Origin: Trichosphaerium sp. ATCC 40318
Taxonomy: Eukaryota; Discosea; Flabellinia; Trichosidae
NCBI GenBank assembly: GCA_038496445.1
Contig: JALMLS010000640.1
Location: 62,001-126,000, forward strand
DNA: 64,000 nucleotides
Direction: 5' to 3'
The notes under the pieces were generated by a model that had not been told where the DNA came from, did no database searches, and saw nothing but the letters and a program-made list of their open reading frames with translations. Of the stretch, positions 56,483 through 64,000 are shown piece after piece. Within the stretch, counting starts at the first letter, position 1; each line of letters begins with the position of its first letter. The position numbers and the translations under genes are program-made.

Positions 56483-58226
56483 TTAAGGAGAACAACAATC
56501 TTTACAAGGATATATGGCACCTTGGATGTAAGGCCTAGAACAGAAAATAAATAGACAATTTCAAACGAAAGAAGAATATCGTTGTACGTTTTCTCATCTC
56601 CTTCATAGAACTTTTGGAAGGCTATGGCTTGCGTGTCTCCATTGATCTTAATATCTCCCCTATTATTCAGTATCCTTAGACATGAAATTACAGTTAATAG
56701 TAGAGTACCATTCTCCACAATGATGATGACATGAGTCCAAGAAAATACCATGAATTGGATTGACAAGTAAGTTCTGTTTGACCAAGTATGTCAATGATGC
56801 TCCGTAATCGTTTATCAATGTGTCGTTTGTAGATCCCAAGTCGTTTGCTGTTTGCCATGAGTCATATTCAGATTGTAGAGGAAATATTGGTGTGGTTATG
56901 AACGGAGCAGTATACTAAACTTGTTTGAGTTCTTTGGAAACATGTCATTGTTTTACAACATACTTGTGCGAATATACAGCGCCACGCTTGACCACTTGGT
57001 TCATAAGCTTTGATACATGCTTGGTTCACACCTGACATGTATCGGTAAGAAAACACAGGTAGCAAATAGACAATTAAAAGAAATAGGATAAAGATAGTTT
57101 ACGTGTAAATGCAATTGTACCTGATGTTGAATTCATTGAGTTGAATACCCATTGCATTCCAGAATGATATTTTGGAGGACCTTCAAAGTCCAAGAAGAAT
57201 CCACTGTCAGGCAAACCTTAAAGTAATAAGAAAAGGAAATTACGTGTTTTTGTAGCGGACTAAGTGCGAAGGAACATGAGAACTAAGTTCATACCTCTGA
57301 CTTTTGCCATTTTAGGAAGGTTTTCTGCCCACCAATCAACATGAAAGTATGTTGCAAGTCCACCAGCAGAACAACCTGAAATAACAACATCTGTTGATTT
57401 GTCCAAGCCTTTCGTTGTCATCAAAGATTCATGCATTGCTTTCAGTACACGTATTCCACGATAGTATAGTTTGTGGCCTTCGTAGACATCAGGATCTTCT
57501 CTGTTTCCTAAAATAGGAATGTCAAAAAGTGTTAATGAATGACAGCTAAGAAGCGAACCTGAAAACGAACCACCGTCACAGTATCGAAGGTACACCATGT
57601 TCCAATTATACATCATTGGGTTAACTGTATCCTCGTTTGAGAAGTACCCACCGTTCAATGCCATAGTAGGTGTATAGCTCTTGGAGGAACCGAGGCGACC
57701 TTATACTTCAATTTATTCCAATTGAACTAAAAAAAATCGTACCTAATGATCTACCATAACAGTTGTCTGAGCTCTCGCACCTATATAGATAAGCAAAATT
57801 TACTACTTAAAATAGACGTACCAACCACCGCCTTCATGGTGAATGTACCTTTTCAAAACACGTGAGTCAAAAGTTGAAAAACCTAAAAACTTTTCGAAGT
57901 AAAAACAGTCCATCTTGAAATTATCTCTGGGAAACGACTGTCTTACCATTTGTTGGCTCCACTTCCGGAGCCTGGACGGAAGTAATACGCGCCAGGAGTA
58001 CCATCAATACAGATGGCTCCTTCTGTTTTAGCAGCCTCAGTTAGAAACGTCACATTGAACAGATCAGACGCCGCGTCGGTGGGTAAAGGAAGCCTGTAAT
58101 ATCGTTAGATAGTGAGTTGGCGCTTTACAATCTTAATACAAACCTAAAAAGTGCCTCATGGTTTTGAATAGCGCCTAATGCGACACTAGATAACAAAAAA
58201 CAACAAATTATGAAATGTGGTGTCAT
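56483..58226 (-). CDS. Pectin acetylesterase / Notum-family secreted esterase, copy 3
   Basis: Same plan again. The signal peptide is MTPHFIICCFLLSSVALG. Blocks: [84 protein letters not shown]. The C-terminal exon ends YPCKDCCSP. The signal peptide is close to that of copy 2, while the [14 protein letters not shown] segment equals copy 1, a mosaic pattern that suggests gene conversion among the copies. It ends 142 bp upstream of copy 2's start, so copies 2 and 3 are tightly head-to-tail. The promoter lies in a 203-bp divergent spacer shared with the DDWY-repeat/nuclease gene. Confidence 0.9.
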
Positions 58227-58429
58227 TTGCGTTGAGTTTGAAGATTATGTAACTGTTTTTTTGCGCAAATGTGAGTTACACGTGGTACAGCTGTCACGTT
58301 TTTACTTTGAGCTTAATTTCGAACGTTTAAGCCTCATTGTTAAGCTGTTAGCTTTATTTACGCGCGTACAGCGTTTAAACGGCCGAAGTCGCTGTAGATG
58401 GTATTTTGGTGGCTTGAGTATATGCCACG

Positions 58430-61115
58430 ATGAAAGCAAAGCTAGGGTGTTGCTGTACGTTTAAAGGTGTTGGTTTTAGTGACATTACTGATGATAAATC
58501 GTCAACAGCATGCTACACGCATTCTAGACGCGTGAGAAAGCATAGCAGGCGTAATTGTACACGGAATTATTCAACCAGCGATGTTTCTGTCACAAACGAT
58601 GTTGTAGATGAACAAAAGCCTAAGAGGTATGTACTATAACGCTTTGGTATCAAATTGTAAGTGCTGGCTCTCAATAATTGATAAAACCATTGGTAAACGG
58701 TTCTCCGCTGATGAAAAAGCAGAAAAAAGCACAGTGACCTTATAGCAAGGCAATACAAGATTTTTCAACAAGTTGGTGACAGTCTCGGTATTAAGACGTT
58801 TGATGACTGGTACACCATAGACAAACAAGATGTAAGCGATTTGATCGGTAGTAGCATCTTCAACAAGTGCGTGGTGATGCAAAAACTTGAAAAAGAAATT
58901 TAATAAGATTGCATATTTTAGATATAACAGGTGCTTGGGTACAGCGTTACATCATGTATTCCCAGACGTTGAGTGGCAAGATTGGCGTTTCGGGTATCTT
59001 TACAAATGATCTTTTTTTGAAAATAATCACGTGTTGTAGTCGTGCACCTCCAGGATTCTGGTTGGTTTTACAAAATCAAAAAACATTCATTGATAGTGTT
59101 GCAAGTGAAATGGGCGTTAAAACTCTGGATGATTGGTATCGTATTGGTACTCATACACTCATAGATTATGGCGCATCGGGTATGATGATGGAAAGGTACA
59201 CGTGAACCAAAGTTTAGTTCTAAAAAATCATCAACTTTTGTAAAACATCTTTTTATCTGATAGTCTTTTTGTTTAAAAGGTATGGAAACTCTGTGTCAAG
59301 ACTAGTAAGACAATTGTATCCTGGATTTAAATGGGATAGTAAAAAATTCTTGTACGTCGCTAGAAATTCGGGTATTGGTTTGTTGTTGGTTGTTTTTTTT
59401 TGTTTCAAAACAATAAACTGTGACAAAGCATTGATACAAGTTTAGGTATTGTCCACGGAATCTATGGGAAAATACTGTAAGACAGTATAAAATTATGGAA
59501 GGTATAAGCAAGAGGTATAATGTGAAGACATGTGAAGAATGGTATTCAAGATGTCATAAAGTTAAACTGTCAATGCAAGAAAGATACATAATTTCAAAGT
59601 AAGTTTTGTTACGCTACTGACAATGATTGGTAAATGAATTAATGTGAATGTTCTCGTAGGTATGATAATGAATTAAAGAACGCAATAATGGGGATATACA
59701 CTAATTTTAATTGGATGCCTTGGCGGTTCAAGTTCGTTTTGGTTTTTTTTGTGATTTTTACCTTTTTCTTGTTCGATTTGGACTTGTATTCTAATAAATC
59801 TTAGTCGTGTTGATGTTGGTTACTGGACAGGTAATACGGGTGTCAAAAATCAGAGAGAACGGTTTGAAGATTTGGGTAACCTGTTGGGTGTAAAAAGGAT
59901 GGACGATTGGTATAATGTAAGATTGACTGATGTTGCTCACGTTGGTGGCTCTACTCTACTCAGAATGCACGTGATTTCTTGAAGGTTATGTTCATTCTAA
60001 TTGATTTATTTAGAAACGGCAACAGCCTTGCAAGCGGTCTTCTAAAGGTGTACAGTGACTATCCATGGAACCTAAACAATTTTGAGTACGAAGATATTGA
60101 TTTTAACTTGAGTTTGTTTTACTTTCTGTCAACTCTGTCTTACAACAACTTTAGTATCAAACGTAGTATATATCCTATAGGATTTTGGAAGGACAATGTA
60201 AATATAAGAAGCTTCTTTAAGAAAGCTGAGAATGTCTTAAGGATCAACAATCCGTGGGATTGGTAAGTGAATCAAAGACCAAAATCAAATCAACCTCACT
60301 GTAAACTCCTAAGTCCGTCACTAGGTACACTGTATCTGTATCGCAGTTAGTTCAATTGTCTAGTGGAGCTACGAGTGTATTCCCAAAAGCACTAGGGATG
60401 ATGTATCCTGAAGTAGAATGGGATTGGAGCCTTTTCAAGGTTTCTTTTAAAAAAACATGTCAATGGTAACTTACAGCTTCAATACTTTTCTGGGCTAACC
60501 TTTCATTATTTCAGGCAGCTTGTTCAGTGTGTAAAAAGTATATTTCCTCGGCATGAGGTAGAAGAGGAACATTATATTGGGTTTAGAGAAGACACAGGCG
60601 TAGCGCTTAATGTAGATGTTTTTGTCCCTCACTTTAATCTTGCCTTAGAATATCAAGGTACTTTGTTTTGTCTCACTTTACCAAACAGCAAGCTTAATAA
60701 TTTCTTTAGGTGAACACCATTATAAGGATGATATACCTTATGCGCTACCATCAATAGTTTACGGCAACAGAGATTTTGAGAAGGCGGATTTATGCCAGCA
60801 GTTTGGTACCAACATCTTTGTCTTGTTTTTGGGAAAAACCAGTTGATTTTGACCTTGTTTGTACAGGCATTTGTTTGGTTCCTGTTCCATATTGGTGGCG
60901 TGGTGATGTAGATACATTAGCTGCAACTATACTTCATTATAAACCAGACTTGAAGTTTGACCTTCCGGCTCATGTACGGGCTTTAACATCAGTGAACCAT
61001 CAAGAGGGTACCTAATTGACTAGATTTTTTTCCTTACTCAATAAGTTGTTGCTAAACATGCATCTTAGGCTACAGCAGACCTATTATGTCTCCATGCGCT
61101 ACTTTATCAGTTTGA
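58430..61115 (+). CDS. DDWY-repeat protein with C-terminal PD-(D/E)XK-like nuclease domain (copy B)
   Basis: About 14 exons. A basic N-terminal exon (HSRRVRKHSRRNCTRN) lacks a match in copy A. The repeat units follow: SLGIKTFDDWYTIDKQDV / YNRCLGTALHHVFPDVEWQD; MGVKTLDDWYRIGTHTL / YGNSVSRLVRQLYPGFKWDS; YNVKTCEEWYSRC / KNAIMGIYTNFNWMPWRF; LLGVKRMDDWYNVRLTDV. The nuclease-like domain reads NVDVFVPHFNLALEYQGEHH, LPSIVYGNRDFEKADLCQQF, GICLVPVPYWWRGDVDTLAA. It keeps the D, E-x-Q and K positions of copy A. A short final exon (YSRPIMSPCATLSV) ends at the TGA at 61113, like the short final exon of copy A. Function unknown; the paired conservation of nuclease residues suggests activity. Confidence 0.72.
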
Positions 61116-61356
61116 CACTCTGAAACAATGTACAGTTTTTTTTCACTGGCTCCAATAAACAAATACAAAGATTGATGCGTGTAATGTGAGTACTGCACTT
61201 ACTGCGCTCACTCCTATTTCCTTTGGTAAACTAGTACCTTTGTTTCATGTATTTTTATCCAAAACTTAGAGAGTTCTTAACAGCTAGAACCGTTGAAACA
61301 TATAGCAGTTAGTGCCATAAAACTACACAAAACATAAGGCTAAGTTTGCTGTTTTA

Positions 61357-62301
61357 TTAATAACAAAATGGTGCTTCCTTTAAAATAGTTATACCCAATG
61401 CTTCAATAGCTTCATTCGTAATACAAGTCTTACCCACAAGGTTAATGAATTTAAGTGATTTCAAGTATTTTAAGCAATCATCTGTAGGGCCAGTGTCACA
61501 ATACCAAAGTGCAAGATATTTAACATTCACACAACTTTTAAAGCATGAATCTTGTATACCCTTACACGTTGAAAAAGAAAGCTTTTCAAGGTTAACCATA
61601 TCCTTAAAACAGTTTTCTGTTAAATTATCACAAAGGCATAAAGTAAGATTCTTGACATTCGTCAAAAACTGAATACCATCACCAGTTATTGAAAATGCTC
61701 TATCCAGAAAAATAGTATTTACATTTCCAAGATGCCTTAAGGATTCATTTTGTGGACAACTTAAACTGATTTTATGAACATCCTTCAATGCTTCCAGACC
61801 TTGCACAGTAATACCCGAACAATCAGTGAGATCAATTGTATGGACTCCTCTTAATGCCTTCAAAGAAACATCTGTTATATTTGTATCTCCCAAATCAATT
61901 GTATGTATTGTATGTTCTCCTCCTTTTAACAGAATCTCTATACCCTCGTCTGTAATATTAGTTTCTTCTAAGTCTATATTACGAACACCAGAAAGGCATT
62001 TCAAGTCGTTTTCTGAAAAGTTAAGTGCGTTATCTGTTAAGGCATTGTAGCAATAGATTTTCGTGTTCTTAAGTAACGGGCTGTCTTTTAGGAAAGCGCA
62101 GTCTGAGGAATGCTTCAAGATTAGCGATATTAAGCCAACGTTGTGACGAATGATGTTGTTAAAAAGATGAGAAGCTTCAGAAGCTTTAATACGGTCTCCT
62201 TTATCCAAATAGCGTAGAATATGAGTCAGTATTTCTGTTGCCAGAGGTTGAGATTGTGCTCTGTCGTCATTAGTCCCGGAGTCTCTTATCACGTTTTCCA
62301 T
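61357..62301 (-). CDS. F-box / leucine-rich repeat protein (GVHTIDL type, divergent)
   Basis: Intronless. The first ATG is at 62301 (MENVIRDSGTNDD); the upstream GTG is not needed. The F-box is PLATEILTHILRYLDKGDRI then SEASHLFNNII. LRR units run from about residue 90: LSGVRNIDLEETNITDEGIE, VSLKALRGVHTIDLTD, and several degenerate cysteine-type repeats (LTLCLCDNLTENCFKD). It ends at 61357, about 240 bp from the end of the convergent DDWY-repeat/nuclease gene (copy B). The repeats are less uniform than in the 20016-21362 relative. Predicted SCF substrate adaptor. Confidence 0.83.
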   Translation of the reverse strand: MENVIRDSGTNDDRAQSQPLATEILTHILRYLDKGDRIKASEASHLFNNIIRHNVGLISLILKHSSDCAFLKDSPLLKNTKIYCYNALTDNALNFSENDLKCLSGVRNIDLEETNITDEGIEILLKGGEHTIHTIDLGDTNITDVSLKALRGVHTIDLTDCSGITVQGLEALKDVHKISLSCPQNESLRHLGNVNTIFLDRAFSITGDGIQFLTNVKNLTLCLCDNLTENCFKDMVNLEKLSFSTCKGIQDSCFKSCVNVKYLALWYCDTGPTDDCLKYLKSLKFINLVGKTCITNEAIEALGITILKEAPFCY

Positions 62302-62460
62302 TAATATATACGATATTAACACTACTCAACGTGGTTTAGTGCTCAAGCGGTTTATTTTGAATATCTTTGACTTCTAATTTCGAATCGCACAAAAAACACG
62401 CAAGCTGCTCATAACACCATTTGCGGTTATTGAGTCAATCCTTTGTAAAACGTGATACAA

Positions 62461-62474
62461 TATATATATATATA
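62461..62474. repeat. (TA)7 microsatellite
   Basis: Seven tandem TA units about 160 bp upstream of the F-box/LRR gene start (minus strand). Confidence 0.8.
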
Positions 62475-62591
62475 GAACACATTGCATTCTTTCATTAGCT
62501 ATTGTAGGAGTACACGAGGAGCTCAGAGAAAAAAGAGTCGGATGCCAAATGTAGACTTGTTTTCTTGGTTTTTTCTTTTGTTTTTTTATAT

Positions 62592-64000
62592 TTACACATC
62601 ACGTTCATGTGGTTCTTTGTAATCAAGACCTAACGCTAAAAATACATCCCTTTCAGTTTTTAAAGGTACTGGATCACCTTTTACATCATCTCCATATCGT
62701 GTAACCAAAGCATGTTCACTTAAAGAGTATCCTAATTTCCTTGCCCACAATCTCATTGATCTGTAGGTAACAAGTTATAAACCTTTGGTGAAAGTACATA
62801 TTACATACCTATTAAAATGTCCAGAACCAGTAAAATACAGTAGGGCACCTAGAAATCATTTTAGTGCTCGAACAAGTAAACTAACATTAAAAATATGACA
62901 AACCGAAGTACTTCAAAAGACATGAATAACAAAAGGTCATTTCATCATGTCATGACGTCATAATTTACTGGTTGGTAATTCTCATACTAAACAATATCCT
63001 GAATGTGACTCACAAGCTCAGTTTTTCAAAAACAAGGATGTACTGCAACGAATGTAACAGCCAAAAATAAAGAAAGAAATACAAAAAAAGGTTTTGTTTT
63101 AAATAACGTACATGGCCACTCTCCCTTTGCTATTATTTTAATGTCAATCCGCCTATGTAAACTTTTTGCATTCAATTGACACACTCCTAATCAAGCAATT
63201 AAAATACCGAAAACACTCAGACAATGACTTGAATGTCCAAAAAAAAAAAAGCCTGAAAAAGCTGACTTACCCATGTACTTATCTGTATTCTTAGTCATAC
63301 TTGTTAGATCATCTGTCAGAAGACCATTATCATGAAGAGAACGTAAGAGCTTTGGCAATAACCCATCCAAGGAATCATCATATTCGTGAGTGACTGGATC
63401 ATATAAGAGATAAAACATTCAATACTTCAAAAAAAATACCTAAGATATCAATATCACCACAATCGGGTTTACCTCTTCTGTATGAACCTGGACAGCATTA
63501 GAAAACGCCCAACATAACAACAAGGTTTCTTGGTAGCTTAGAAACAACATACCGCATACTTCAAAGATGAGATTAGGGTCATGAACTTTACAAACATTCG
63601 AAAAGATTGTAGCAATTTCTTCAATCTCCGCACGAGGAATTCGCTGTTTGAACTAAGTACACAAGTTATGAAAAAAGCGAATAACCTTTCAAAAGAAGAA
63701 TAAAATCGGGAATAGAAATAAACACGTTTTGTATTAAACGAAGTACTTTACTTACCTCTTCATAGTACTTAAGTCCTATAATATGTTGTGGGTTAAGTTT
63801 TGCTTTTTCCCTAATTTCATCAAGAGTCCTGAACCCCTAACGAACATACATCAATAATAGCTTCTACAAACCTTAATATTGTACTTACTTTTGCATACCA
63901 CCTTCGCGCAATAGTAGGTCCAACGCCAAATACACCCATAAACAGACCTAAACAAAACAATCAATTTATGAACCTGAAAAGAAAAGAAAAAAAGTGGTTG
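62592..64000 (-). CDS. DNA polymerase X family (beta/lambda type), 5' end beyond the window
   Basis: Partial at the right edge; several exons. Reading from the right: GVGPTIARRWY and GFRTLDEIREKAKLNPQHI (helix-hairpin-helix region), RIPRAEIEEIATIF, then GSYRRGKPDCGDIDIL. That is the family X nucleotide-binding GS plus the catalytic Asp pair in GDIDIL. KYMGVCQLNAKSLHRRIDIK gives the third catalytic Asp in RIDI. ALLYFTGSGHFNRSMRLWAR and VFLALGLDYKEPHERDV finish at the TAA at 62592. Pol X enzymes fill short gaps in base-excision repair and end joining. All three metal-binding aspartates are visible. N-terminal BRCT or lyase domains would lie outside. Confidence 0.92.

Noticed and set aside
53508-62301. 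Possible integrated giant-virus segment
   Set aside because: The MORN and LRR genes are separated by intron-rich host-type genes; no viral core genes (capsid, packaging ATPase) were seen.

Overview
This window is nuclear DNA from an intron-rich, compact, unicellular eukaryote. Genes sit a few hundred bases apart on both strands. Introns are short (about 30-100 nt, T-rich, very often with a GTACGT-type donor). The products are eukaryote-specific: linker histone H1, a BET bromodomain protein, eIF4A-III, GID7/WDR26, NOG2, UTP7, COX5B and DNA polymerase X. Base composition is moderately AT-rich. The gene mix (Slo-like K+ channel, expansin-like and pectin-acetylesterase secreted enzymes, F-box/LRR and F-box/MORN expansions, TMEM135) fits a free-living amoeba or similar protist. 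That placement is inference; no species can be named from the sequence.

Layout. 0-6.1 kb: Slo-like potassium channel (minus), a small membrane protein, and a Rax2-like secreted/transmembrane beta-propeller protein (plus). 6.5-10.5 kb: a SAP-like protein, then UTP7 carrying an unexpected N-terminal Tpt1/KptA-like domain. 10.9-13.9 kb: a protein of DDWY repeats ending in a PD-(D/E)XK-like nuclease domain; a paralogue lies at 58.4-61.1 kb. 14.2-16.5 kb: histone H1, with a candidate histone 3' stem-loop, head-to-head with a BET protein. 17-24 kb: degenerate Ras-like gene, TMEM135-like, F-box/LRR, RING-LON, F-box/jacalin-like. 25-35 kb: unknown protein, expansin-like secreted protein, Cys-rich secreted protein, small mitochondrial/membrane proteins, COX5B, secreted PLA2, small coiled coil. 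35.5-41 kb: GID7/WDR26 and NOG2. 41-45.5 kb: two related nuclear coiled-coil genes around an F-box/LRR gene. 45.7-50 kb: eIF4A-III, EAPP-like, SDR. 51-58 kb: three tandem pectin acetylesterases, with an F-box/MORN gene carrying a frameshift between copies 1 and 2. 58.4 kb to the end: second DDWY/nuclease gene, third F-box/LRR gene, and a partial DNA polymerase X running off the right edge.

Genes that work together: NOG2 and UTP7 serve the large- and small-subunit arms of ribosome assembly. H1 and BET are chromatin proteins sharing one divergent intergenic region. GID7, five F-box or F-box-like genes and RING-LON point to a rich ubiquitin-ligase repertoire. The expansin-like protein and the three pectin acetylesterases form a secreted plant-wall-polysaccharide kit.

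Exons were reconstructed by eye from reading frames and GT...AG signals. CDS coordinates give the start-to-stop span including introns; individual splice sites are not experimentally supported.
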